Assembly: GCF_023923225.1 (NCBI RefSeq)
Contig: NZ_CP099489.1
Coordinates: 1,426,001 to 1,490,000 of the forward strand
Source: Ornithinimicrobium faecis
Lineage (GTDB): Bacteria; Actinomycetota; Actinomycetes; Actinomycetales; Dermatophilaceae
Length of the DNA: 64,000 nucleotides
Reading direction: 5' to 3'
A model generated the notes under the pieces. The model saw only the letters and a list, made by a program, of their open reading frames with translations. It ran no database searches and was not told the origin of the DNA. Every line of letters starts with the position of its first letter. Within the stretch, counting starts at the first letter, position 1. Of the stretch, positions 54,039 to 62,278 are shown piece by piece. The position numbers and the translations under genes are program-made.

Positions 54039-55328
54039 TCAGTCGCGGACCGCGGCCTCAACCTCCCAGGTCGGGCGCAGGTCAAGTCCAGCCTCTCCGT
54101 CGTCAGATGTGCGCACGCCGAGCACCTGGTGCAACTGAATGTTGTTGTGCTCGAAGTTGACCCGCGATCCGGCGAGATAGACACCCCAGACCCGGGCGGT
54201 GCCGAGCCCGGCCTCAGCGACGCACTCGTCCCAGTGGTCCGACAAATTCTGGGCCCAGGCCCCGGTCGTGCGGGCATAGTGCTCGCGCAGGTTCTCCTGG
54301 TGGCGCACCTCCAGGCCGGTGTCCTCCATCACCGAGATGATGTGCCCGACGCCGGACAGCTCCCCGTCGGGGAAGGTGTAGCGGTTGGTGAACGGGTCCT
54401 TCAGCATGCCGTTGCGCCGGTTGTCCGGGCGGGTGATGCAGTGGTTGAGCAGCCGTCCCCCGTCGCGCAGGCGCTCGCGGAGGAAGCCGAAGTATGCCGG
54501 GTAGTTGCGCACCCCGATGTGCTCGGTCAGCCCGATGCTCGAGACCGCGTCAAAGCCGCGCTCGGTCACGTCCCGATAGTCGCTGTGCCGGATCTCGGCC
54601 CAGTCGGTGAGGCCCTCGCGCTCCAGCATCGCCTGCCCCCAGCTGGCCTGGTTGCGCGACAGCGTGACCCCCACCGCGGTCACGCCGTAGTGCCGCACGG
54701 CGTGCGCCACCATGCCGCCCCACCCACACCCGACATCCAGCAGACGCATGCCGGGAGACAGACCCAGCTTTCGGCATACGAGATCGAATTTGTAGGACTG
54801 GGCCTCCTCCAGGGAGGCCTCGGTGTCCGGATAGACCCCGCAGGTGTAGGCCATGGACGGGCCGAGCAACAACTCGTAGAACCGGTTGGAGACGTCGTAA
54901 TGGTAGGAGATCGCCGCGGCGTCCCGCATCCGTCCGTGTCGCAGCCCGTGGGCCACGCGGCGCCAGGGTGCCGGTGCCTCCTGGGGTGGCAGATCGGGGA
55001 CGTGCAGCCCCGTCTCCCTGACAAACCGGGCCAGGTCCGGCAGCTCGCGCAGGCTGGGACGGCGGGCGGACAGGCGGGTCAGGTAGGTCGTGAGCACGGG
55101 ATAGGGGTTGCCCTCATCCATCCCGTCGATGCTGAGCTCGCCGGACAGGTAGGCGCGCATCATGCCGATCGACCGGGGCGCGGTGAGCAGATAGTTGAGG
55201 GCCTCCGGGCTGTGCAGCCGCACGACCTGCCCGTCCGCGTCGCCGCCGGTGGACCCGTCATAGGCCTCGATCCGCAGACCACTCCCCGGGTCAAAATAGC
55301 GATCGAAGGCCTCACCGACCGTCATCAT
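54039..55328 (-). CDS. tmsB: Cyclopropane-fatty-acyl-phospholipid synthase family methyltransferase (TmsB-like)
   Basis: The 429-residue product has the CFA synthase layout: SYHYDVSNRFYELLLG, the SAM loop LLDVGCGWGGMVAHAV near residue 190 and SIGLTEHIG near 255. With the preceding flavoprotein it matches tmsB/bfaB of actinobacteria, which methylates oleoyl chains of phospholipids to 10-methylene stearate. Overlap by four bases with the flavoprotein gene supports joint function. A true cyclopropane synthase is the alternative. Confidence 0.82.
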   Translation of the reverse strand: MMTVGEAFDRYFDPGSGLRIEAYDGSTGGDADGQVVRLHSPEALNYLLTAPRSIGMMRAYLSGELSIDGMDEGNPYPVLTTYLTRLSARRPSLRELPDLARFVRETGLHVPDLPPQEAPAPWRRVAHGLRHGRMRDAAAISYHYDVSNRFYELLLGPSMAYTCGVYPDTEASLEEAQSYKFDLVCRKLGLSPGMRLLDVGCGWGGMVAHAVRHYGVTAVGVTLSRNQASWGQAMLEREGLTDWAEIRHSDYRDVTERGFDAVSSIGLTEHIGVRNYPAYFGFLRERLRDGGRLLNHCITRPDNRRNGMLKDPFTNRYTFPDGELSGVGHIISVMEDTGLEVRHQENLREHYARTTGAWAQNLSDHWDECVAEAGLGTARVWGVYLAGSRVNFEHNNIQLHQVLGVRTSDDGEAGLDLRPTWEVEAAVRD

Positions 55329-56770
55329 CGTGCGCGCACCGCCTTGTCATAGAGGGTGGGGAAGCGCCCGCTCGGGTCGTAGCGCCCCTTGACCTGCTCA
55401 TAGTGGTCGCCGCCGTAGAGGGCAGCGAAGGTCTGCTCGTCGTAGAACGCCTCGGAGTAGAGCCCCTTGTGCCCGCCGAGCTCGGTCACCTGGGCCTCGA
55501 TCGCCCGGTTGGTGTCGCCGTGCTGGCGGCCGTCGGTGATCGGGACGGCCGACCAGAAACCGACGTTGACATAGGGGACGCCCGCCCGCATCGGATAGAG
55601 CGGCCAGGGCGTCGTATGCCGATCGCTGGACTCCTCCTGCTCCGCGCCCGCCGCGGTGGTGGGCTCAGTCTGGGTTGCGTTGCCCCGCAACTGGACCGGG
55701 CAGAGCCAGATGGGCTCGATCGGGACGTTGTCGAGGAACCAGTGCAGGAACTGCGCCGTGCGGTCCAGGGGGATCTCGACGTCCTGGATGACCCGCTCCT
55801 GGGCCGGCTTGCCGCGCAGCTTGTCGAGGCCGGCGACGATCCCGCGGCGCGCCTCGAGGTCCTGGATCTTCCAATAGAAGTCGCTGCGCAGCAACTGTTT
55901 TGGCCAGAGGCGTCGCAGGGCCGGGCGTTGCGCTCCGAACGCGCGGGAGCACCAGAACCAGTCGGTGTCCCAGCGCCAGAGGTAGTCCCGGACCGTCAGC
56001 AGGTCGCGGCGCTTGTGTTGCAGTGAGCGGTAGTAGATCTGCTGGCCGGTGTAGTCGCTCGGGCCGGAGAAGTCCTCGGTGGTGTCGGCCCAGCGCCCGA
56101 GGGTCAGATAGGTCTCGGTGGCGCTGAACACGACACCGTCCAGGAAGTCGACGGCCTCGCCGTTCCAGTCGCGCGAGGCCATGATGTGACCGATCGCGCT
56201 CATGGCCTCCTCGATCTGGGAGAAGCGCACGTGCTGCAGCGCGACGTAGGGGTGGGTCGGCGCGGTCTCGATGGTCACGGTCAGCGCATAGCCGAGCGAC
56301 CCATAGCTGTTGGGGAAGGCATGAAACAGGTCCGCGTGCTCGTTGTCGGCTGTTGCCGTGACCGCCTCGCCGGTGCCGGTGAGGACCTGCAGGGCGAGCA
56401 CCGACTCGTGGGGGAGCCCGTCGCGGAAGCTGGTGGACTCGATGCCCAGCCCGGTGACCGCGCCGCCGAGGGTGATCGTCTTGAGCTGGGGAACGACCAG
56501 GGGCATCTGTCCGAGGGGCAGCAGTTCGTCGACGAGCTGCTCATACGTTGTCAGGCCGCCGACGGTGGCCGTGGCGGGTCGGTCTGCTGTGGCCTCGGTC
56601 GTCGCGATGACTCCGGTGAAGGCAGACAGGTCCAAACCGGTCGCTCCGTCCGCGGCGCGCGGCCGGAACAGGTTGGACGTCTTCTTCGCCAGCCGCACCC
56701 GCTGCATCGAGCGGATGTCGGCCTCAGCCCGGGCGACGGCCAGGGCGATGTCTCCCTGGTGCGCAACCAT
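55325..56770 (-). CDS. tmsA: FAD-binding oxidoreductase (TmsA-like, 10-methylene stearate reductase)
   Basis: The 481-residue product belongs to the FAD-linked oxidase (DCR24-like) family: VRLAKKTSNLFRPR at the start, TVGGLTTYEQLVDELL and TLGGAVTGLGIESTSFRDG of the FAD_binding_4 domain. It lies upstream of the methyltransferase gene as in tms operons, where it reduces the methylene group to a methyl branch, giving tuberculostearate-type lipids. No tmsC is seen. ATG 56770 fits family starts; ATG 56818 would add 16 residues. Confidence 0.82.
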   Translation of the reverse strand: MVAHQGDIALAVARAEADIRSMQRVRLAKKTSNLFRPRAADGATGLDLSAFTGVIATTEATADRPATATVGGLTTYEQLVDELLPLGQMPLVVPQLKTITLGGAVTGLGIESTSFRDGLPHESVLALQVLTGTGEAVTATADNEHADLFHAFPNSYGSLGYALTVTIETAPTHPYVALQHVRFSQIEEAMSAIGHIMASRDWNGEAVDFLDGVVFSATETYLTLGRWADTTEDFSGPSDYTGQQIYYRSLQHKRRDLLTVRDYLWRWDTDWFWCSRAFGAQRPALRRLWPKQLLRSDFYWKIQDLEARRGIVAGLDKLRGKPAQERVIQDVEIPLDRTAQFLHWFLDNVPIEPIWLCPVQLRGNATQTEPTTAAGAEQEESSDRHTTPWPLYPMRAGVPYVNVGFWSAVPITDGRQHGDTNRAIEAQVTELGGHKGLYSEAFYDEQTFAALYGGDHYEQVKGRYDPSGRFPTLYDKAVRAR

Positions 56771-56819
56771 TGCCCCATACTGCCGCACGGCACATTCGCC
56801 CCGCACCCACCCCTTCATC

Positions 56820-56947
56820 GACCGAGCGCGCGGTGTGGCGAGATTTACCCCGACCGAGCGCGTGGCCGGCGACTCTCAGAGGTGACCGAGCGCACGGCCG
56901 CCGACTCTCAGAGGTGACCGAGCGCACGGCCGCCAACCACTCGGCAT
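56820..56947. repeat. Four 32-bp tandem repeats between tmsA and a lipoprotein gene
   Basis: GACCGAGCGC begins units at 56820, 56852, 56884 and 56916, an exact 32-bp period. Units two to four are nearly identical and the first is diverged. The array occupies the divergent intergenic region and so may influence both promoters. Confidence 0.8.
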
Positions 56948-56950
56948 ACT
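56945..56950 (+). promoter_or_regulatory. Candidate -10 box for the lipoprotein gene
   Basis: CATACT lies just after the 32-bp repeats and 32 bases before ATG 56983. The gene also has an AAGGAG ribosome site at 56971. Confidence 0.3.
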
Positions 56951-56982
56951 GAAGGCAGGTCGGTCTGCGGAAGGAGCCCGTG

Positions 56983-57423
56983 ATGGTGCGTCAGATGATC
57001 GGCATCCTTGGTGTTCTTGCCATGGTCACGGCCTGCAGCTCTGCGGACGAGCCCGGCCCGTTCGACAACAGGGCACAGACGAGGCCGGAGCTGGTGGTGG
57101 CCGACCCGACCACGGTGAGCGCCGGGGACCTGGTGGAGCTGAGCTTTCCGCAGGAGACGGAGCGGGGCGTGCCCTGGGTCCTGGAGGAACAGGACGGCGA
57201 CACCTGGCACCAGCGCTACCTGCTGTGGTCCGACGGCAACGGTGGCACCCCGGACTGGGTCGGTCACGAGGATGAGGAGCGGTGGGGCTGGGACGGTGTG
57301 GGGGTCAGTGGGCCGGGACCCGACACTGTGTTGGTGCCGGACACCGCCGCTGCGGGGCACTATCGACTGTGCACGGCCAACGCTCGCGAGAACTTCTGTG
57401 CGGAGCTCGAGGTCACTGGCTGA
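56983..57423 (+). CDS. Small secreted lipoprotein
   Basis: The 146-residue product has a lipoprotein signal with the cysteine in MVTACSSA near residue 18. A beta-rich domain follows (TVSAGDLVELSFPQETERG, ending YRLCTANARENFCAELEV) with two further cysteines, resembling an immunoglobulin-like fold. No family was named with confidence. AAGGAG lies six bases before ATG 56983. Confidence 0.65.
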   Translation: MVRQMIGILGVLAMVTACSSADEPGPFDNRAQTRPELVVADPTTVSAGDLVELSFPQETERGVPWVLEEQDGDTWHQRYLLWSDGNGGTPDWVGHEDEERWGWDGVGVSGPGPDTVLVPDTAAAGHYRLCTANARENFCAELEVTG

Positions 57424-57468
57424 GTGTCTTTCGTTGGGCAAGGTTGCTCTTCAAGCGCTGGCGTGTGC

Positions 57469-58383
57469 TCAGTGTGGCCTGGGCGAGTTGAGCTGCCCAG
57501 CAAAATCCATGCGGTCGATCATCTCCAGGAAGCGCGCCAGCAGGGGCAGGTCATTGTCCTTGCGCCAGGCGAGGACGAGATCGCTGGAGACGACGGGCCA
57601 GGCCAGCGGCTTGTGAACAGCCCCTGTGACCTGGATGTGGCGGACCGACTCTGGGGCCAACGCCACACCGAAGCCGGCAGCCACCAGGCTCACCAATGTG
57701 GAGGTCTGGGTCACCTCTTGGACGATGCGGGGAGAGAAGCCGGCCGCGCGGCAGGTGTTGATTGTGAGTTCGAACATCGTCGATCCGTATCGGCTGGGGT
57801 ACGTCACGAACGGGTCCTCAGAGAGTTCGCCCAGACGGATAGCGTCCTGACCTGCGAGGCGGTGGTGCTGCGGGAGCAGCACTGTGATCGACTCGGCGCA
57901 GATCACGCGCGAGGCAAGCTCAGGGCCGGTCAGTTCCTGACGGCCGAAGCAGAGGTCGAGTTCGCGGGTGAGCAGGGCCTGCTCCTGGGCGGGCGTCAGC
58001 ATCTCTCCTTGCGCGTGCAACTCAGCGCTGGGGAACTCCTCGTGGAAACGCTTTGCGACGATGGGCAACATCGAGTACGTATTGGATCCGGTGAACCCGA
58101 CTGCCAGCCTGCCGGTCAGTCCGTGTGCCGCGCGGATTGCCACGTCGCGCGACTTGTCGACCATCGCCAAGATGGCCCTGGCCTCGACCTCAAACGCGCG
58201 ACCTGCCTCGGTCAGTTTGACTGAACGCGTTGTGCGGTGGAACAGATCGGCGCCGATCTCCTTCTCCAATTGGCGGATCTGTCGACTCAGGGGCGGTTGC
58301 TGCATGTGCAGCCGTTCCGCAGCCCGATTGAAGTGAAGCTCCTCGGCTACAACCACGAAGTAGCGAAGGTGCCGGATCTCCAT
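57469..58383 (-). CDS. LysR family transcriptional regulator
   Basis: The 304-residue product has an N-terminal LysR helix-turn-helix (FNRAAERLHMQQPPLSRQIRQLE) and a substrate-binding domain (LAVGFTGSNTYSMLPI, then LVSLVAAGFGVALAPES). It resembles the BenM/CatR-like branch that senses aromatic or carboxylic acids. It is downstream of the CoA-transferase gene and probably controls this catabolic cluster. ATG 58383 is the start of the conserved domain. Confidence 0.9.
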   Translation of the reverse strand: MEIRHLRYFVVVAEELHFNRAAERLHMQQPPLSRQIRQLEKEIGADLFHRTTRSVKLTEAGRAFEVEARAILAMVDKSRDVAIRAAHGLTGRLAVGFTGSNTYSMLPIVAKRFHEEFPSAELHAQGEMLTPAQEQALLTRELDLCFGRQELTGPELASRVICAESITVLLPQHHRLAGQDAIRLGELSEDPFVTYPSRYGSTMFELTINTCRAAGFSPRIVQEVTQTSTLVSLVAAGFGVALAPESVRHIQVTGAVHKPLAWPVVSSDLVLAWRKDNDLPLLARFLEMIDRMDFAGQLNSPRPH

Positions 58384-58384
58384 C

Positions 58385-58413
58385 GTGCCAGCATGGCACA
58401 GTGGATCGTGCCA
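58385..58413. promoter_or_regulatory. Candidate LysR binding site
   Basis: GTGCCA and TGGCAC (58385-58390 and 58394-58399) form an inverted repeat with a three-base gap, immediately upstream of the LysR ATG. A third GTGCCA half-site lies at 58408-58413. Confidence 0.4.
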
Positions 58414-58520
58414 GCGCGGACCGACGGCGGCCCCGGCATCGGCCTCTGGGTGTGCGCGTTGTGACCGGTTGATGCGCGGTCCAGCAGGCATTTGGCCCTC
58501 CGTCGTAGCCCGGCTTTTCG

Positions 58521-59768
58521 TCAGACGCGGAGGCGGCGCTCAGCGGTTGGAGCGGGTTCAGCAGCAGTGACCTGACCTTGGTCGATGAGGTCCTGGATCT
58601 CAGTTGGGTCCAGCCCCAACTCGGCTAAGACGGCACGTGTGTCCTGTCCCAGCACCGGAGGCGCCGATCGCATTGAGGGGGGTGTCTCCGACAACTTCAC
58701 GGGGGATCCGACACTTCTCACGAGGCCCACGTGTTGGTGCTCGAGTTCGACGATCATGTCCCGCTCACGCAGCAGGGGGTCTGACAACGCCTCTCCGATG
58801 GAGTTGACGCGGGCGGCCGGCACGGCGGCGGCATCCAGCCGCTCAAGCCAGGCAGCCGTCGTGTCCGTGGCCAGAACCTGCTCGAGCTCATGGCGCAGGT
58901 CGTCCCGATGTGCGACCCGCAGCGGGTTGGTCTCGAACCGTGGGTCGTCAACTAGCTGCTCGACGCCCAGGGCGGCAGCCATTCTGTCCCACATCGCGTC
59001 GTTGCCGGCTGCCAGCATGAGGAGCCCATCGCTTGTGGCGAAGGCCTCGGAGGGGACGATGCTCGGGTGGCCGGTGCCGTAGCGAGCCGGGACCCCACCC
59101 GAGGCGAACCAAGCGCCTGCGACGTTGGACAGCCAGGAGACCTGTGCATCAAGCAGGGACAGATCTATCCACTGACCCCTGCCGGTCGCTGTGCGGTGGT
59201 GCAGCGCTGCCAGGGTGCCGATGGCAGTCCAAAGACCCGCACTGATATCGGCACTGGCCACGCCCACTCGGGCCGGGCCCCCGTCCGCCTCTCCAGTGAT
59301 GCTCATCAGCCCGCTGCGAGCTTGCATGATCGGGTCGTAGCCGGGCTTGTCTGATTCAGAGCTCTTGTGTCCGTAGCCGCTGATGGACGCATAGATGACA
59401 CCCGGGTTGGTCCCCCGCACGGCCTCATAACCGAGCCCAAGGCGCGCAGCGACCCCTGGCCGGAAGTTCTCCACGATGACGTCCACCTCGGCGGCGAGAG
59501 TCCGGGCGATCTCGCGGCCGCGGTCGGACTTGAGATCCAGGGCGAGACTGCGCTTGTTGCGGTTCACGCTCATGAAATAGGCAGACTCTGATTCGACGAA
59601 CGGGGGGCCCCAGTGCCTCGTGTCATCCCCGCGCACGGGATCCTCGATCTTGATCACGTCCGCACCCAAGTCCGCTAGGACCATGGTCGCGAACGGGCCA
59701 GACAGGACGCGGGTCAGGTCGAGCACCCGGATGCCAGTGAGAGGGCCAGTGGGGTTGCTCTCAGCCAC
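58521..59768 (-). CDS. CaiB/BaiF family CoA-transferase
   Basis: The product has about 415 residues and opens with LTGIRVLDLTRVLSGPFATM. The catalytic aspartate is in GYDPIMQARSGLMSITGE near residue 145, and VNRNKRSLALDLK is also typical. It moves CoA between carboxylic acids, activating an imported acid for catabolism. GTG 59768 (eight-base overlap with the SDR gene) is chosen; 59807 is possible. Confidence 0.88.
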   Translation of the reverse strand: MAESNPTGPLTGIRVLDLTRVLSGPFATMVLADLGADVIKIEDPVRGDDTRHWGPPFVESESAYFMSVNRNKRSLALDLKSDRGREIARTLAAEVDVIVENFRPGVAARLGLGYEAVRGTNPGVIYASISGYGHKSSESDKPGYDPIMQARSGLMSITGEADGGPARVGVASADISAGLWTAIGTLAALHHRTATGRGQWIDLSLLDAQVSWLSNVAGAWFASGGVPARYGTGHPSIVPSEAFATSDGLLMLAAGNDAMWDRMAAALGVEQLVDDPRFETNPLRVAHRDDLRHELEQVLATDTTAAWLERLDAAAVPAARVNSIGEALSDPLLRERDMIVELEHQHVGLVRSVGSPVKLSETPPSMRSAPPVLGQDTRAVLAELGLDPTEIQDLIDQGQVTAAEPAPTAERRLRV

Positions 59769-60552
59769 CGAAGACACCCCCAGCGCGGCCCAGGGATCTG
59801 CCGCCATCGATGACTAGGTTGTGGCCCGTGATGTAACTCGCGTAGTCACTGAGCAGGTAGACCGACGCGTCGGCAGCCTCCTGGCGGGTGAGCATTCGTT
59901 TGAGCGGAATCGCCTGGACCTGTTCGTCCCACTGCCCCTCCCCGCCGAACAGGAAGGTCATGGCACCGGTGCCTTCGGTCGGTCCTGGAGTCATCACGTT
60001 GACTCTGATGTTGTGCTCGGCCCAGGCGACCCCCAGGGACTTGGTCAGGGCGATGACCCCGGCCTTCGCCGACGTCGAGTGGACCGTGCTTGGGCCGCCG
60101 ATCATTGCGGCGGTGGTGCCGATGCTGAGGATGGAGCCGCCGGCGCCACGCTCGATCATGTGTTGGCCGACGACCTGGGTGAAATTCCAGGTGCCATCCA
60201 AGACGATTCGCACGACGGCAGACCAGGCGTTGGGCGAGAGATCCTCGGGCTTGGCCTGGAAGTTGCCCGCTGCGCTGTTGACCAGGTGATCGATCTGCCC
60301 CCACCGCGCCAGGAGGTCAGCCACCGTCGCCTCGACTGACTCTCGATCGCGGACGTCAACCGAGTGGGTCGTGATCTGAGTACCGTGCTCACGAAGGCGA
60401 GTTGCTGCAGCGTCGAGCTGGTCTTGTTTGCGACCGACGATCGCCACATCGGAGCCGAGCCTGGCCAACTCGGTGGCGATTGCCTCGCCAATCCCGGAGG
60501 AGCCGCCTGTGACGACTGAGACTCGGCCGGAGAATGTGCCTTTGGGGAGCAT
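59761..60552 (-). CDS. Short-chain dehydrogenase resembling 2,4-dienoyl-CoA reductase
   Basis: The 263-residue product has the NADPH loop TGGSSGIGEA and, unlike classical SDRs, lacks the YxxxK motif. Instead it has SAAGNFQAKPEDLS and HSTSAKAGVIALTKSL, with the Ser/Lys pattern of DECR/FadH-like SDRs, and NVMTPGPTEGTG. It would reduce an unsaturated acyl-CoA made after the CoA-transferase step. It is the first gene of the minus-strand pair. ATG 60552 is preferred. Confidence 0.83.
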   Translation of the reverse strand: MLPKGTFSGRVSVVTGGSSGIGEAIATELARLGSDVAIVGRKQDQLDAAATRLREHGTQITTHSVDVRDRESVEATVADLLARWGQIDHLVNSAAGNFQAKPEDLSPNAWSAVVRIVLDGTWNFTQVVGQHMIERGAGGSILSIGTTAAMIGGPSTVHSTSAKAGVIALTKSLGVAWAEHNIRVNVMTPGPTEGTGAMTFLFGGEGQWDEQVQAIPLKRMLTRQEAADASVYLLSDYASYITGHNLVIDGGRSLGRAGGVFGG

Positions 60553-60687
60553 CGTTGGTTTCCCACCTTCAAGAACCTGCAGAACCTGGACGTGGCGAGT
60601 GGACCCGCCGTTCGATCCAACGTAGGTAGGGATCAGAGATACCCACAAGGACCCATTTGTGCGGTCATTGATACCTGAACGTGAATC

Positions 60688-60709
60688 GAAACGGAATCGT
60701 CGGCGTTTC
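60688..60709. promoter_or_regulatory. Inverted repeat in the divergent SDR/tctC intergenic region
   Basis: GAAACG and CGTTTC are separated by ten bases within the 285-bp divergent region (60553-60837). This could be a regulator site for both directions. No confident promoter was recognised in the rest of the region. Confidence 0.35.
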
Positions 60710-60837
60710 CGCTGGTGGTTGGCGATCAATACCCAAGCGGTCCTGATTGGTCCCGAAAGAGGTCCTTCACAGGATCAGTGTCGAGGGTTCATCGTTGGGC
60801 AACCGGATCGTCAGACCCCGACTCGAGGAGCCTCGCA

Positions 60838-61809
60838 ATGGCGCGACACACAACTTTGGCAGCAGTGGTGGGAATGGTGGCCCTTACTGGTCTCTCCGCC
60901 TGCGGAAATGGCGGCAGCGCTGGTGGCGGTGACGCCGCCGACTACCCCAGCAAGACCGTACGTCTCATCGTTCCTTACCCCGCTGGTGGTGGCACGGATA
61001 TCGCCGCCCGGGCAGTTGCCCCGTGCCTCGAGGGGCAACTTGGAGAGACGGTCATCGTCGAGAACAAGGCTGGTGGCAGCGGTGCCGTCGGCACGACAGA
61101 GCTGATCAGTCAGCCTGCCGACGGGCACACGCTGGAACTGGTGCTGACCAGTTCCGCCGTAGTGACTCCACTGAGCAATGACGTCGGCTACACCCTTGAG
61201 GACCAGCAGGCGATCGGTCAGGTGGCTTCCTTCCCGTACGTCATCCTTGTAAATGGTGAGTCTTCCTACACGACTCTTGAGGACCTGTTGACCGCAGACG
61301 CGGATCTCAAGGCAGCCGCGCCAGGCGCGGCCTCGCAGGGCACCCTCGAGCTCGAAGCGGTGAAGAAGGCGGGAGCTCCCATCACTTTGGTGCCGTTCGA
61401 CGGCACAGCAGGTGTAAAGTCCGCGCTGCTGGGAAATCAGGTCGACTTCGGCACCGCGGTCGTTGACGACGACCTGCTTCAGCAACACGAGAAGGGCACC
61501 TTGCGGATCCTGGGCGTCACCTCCAAGGACCGGGTGGATTATCTTCCTGACATTCCTGCAGTCAACGAGATTGCCGGCTTTGAGGATCTCGGTGCAGGCA
61601 CGTCTTACTTCGGTATCGTGGCGCCGGCCGGCACGCCTGAGGACATCACGACCGTGTTGAGTGACAGCCTTGAGGGGTGCCTTGCCGAAGACTCTGTGCG
61701 CGAGATCATTGGCCCTGACTTCGTGAGTGACACGTATGTCGACGGCCCGACACTCCAGAAGGAGTTCGAGGAGCAGTCGAAGGCATACTCAGCAGTCATC
61801 GGCGGTTGA
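60838..61809 (+). CDS. tctC: Tripartite tricarboxylate transporter substrate-binding lipoprotein
   Basis: The 323-residue product is a Bug/TctC binding protein with a lipoprotein signal (LTGLSACGNGG near residue 20), the family opening VRLIVPYPAGGGTDIAARA, VIVENKAGGSGAVGT and a C-terminal GIVAPAGTPEDI. It binds an organic acid outside the membrane. A GAGGAG ribosome site precedes ATG 60838. It is followed by the two membrane subunits. Confidence 0.92.
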   Translation: MARHTTLAAVVGMVALTGLSACGNGGSAGGGDAADYPSKTVRLIVPYPAGGGTDIAARAVAPCLEGQLGETVIVENKAGGSGAVGTTELISQPADGHTLELVLTSSAVVTPLSNDVGYTLEDQQAIGQVASFPYVILVNGESSYTTLEDLLTADADLKAAAPGAASQGTLELEAVKKAGAPITLVPFDGTAGVKSALLGNQVDFGTAVVDDDLLQQHEKGTLRILGVTSKDRVDYLPDIPAVNEIAGFEDLGAGTSYFGIVAPAGTPEDITTVLSDSLEGCLAEDSVREIIGPDFVSDTYVDGPTLQKEFEEQSKAYSAVIGG

Positions 61810-61813
61810 CCCG

Positions 61814-62278
61814 ATGCGACAGCACGCCTACCGATTCGGCGCCCTCGCAATTTTGGCGCTTGGCGCTGCAGCTGCCCTGGGTGCTGTGCAGCTCGGCCTC
61901 GGCGGTCTGTCGGCACCCGGGTCTGGCCTGTGGCCGTTTATCACCGCGCTGGTCATTATTTTTTGTGGCCTCGTGCTGGTCGCCGAGGACACTCCGGATG
62001 ACTACGAGGAGTGGACTCGTCGCTCGGGCAAGGTGGGGCTCGCCTTCGTTGCGCTGGGCGTCTTCATCGTGATCCTGCCGATCCTGGGCGTCATCCTCTC
62101 GGCCGTCCTCCTCCTCACCTTCTGGATCCATTTCCTCTCCAGGGAACCGTGGCCATTGACGGTCGTGCTCGCGGTGCTGGGGGCGGTCGGTCTTTACCTG
62201 GTCTTCGGCCAGTTCCTAGACGTGCAGTTCCCGATCGGTGTGATCGGCCAGCAGACCGGAATGGAGTTTGGGCTCTGA
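61814..62278 (+). CDS. tctB: Tripartite tricarboxylate transporter small membrane subunit
   Basis: The 154-residue product has four predicted helices and a weakly conserved sequence typical of TctB. It lies between the binding protein and large membrane subunit genes, overlapping the latter by one base. Confidence 0.82.
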   Translation: MRQHAYRFGALAILALGAAAALGAVQLGLGGLSAPGSGLWPFITALVIIFCGLVLVAEDTPDDYEEWTRRSGKVGLAFVALGVFIVILPILGVILSAVLLLTFWIHFLSREPWPLTVVLAVLGAVGLYLVFGQFLDVQFPIGVIGQQTGMEFGL

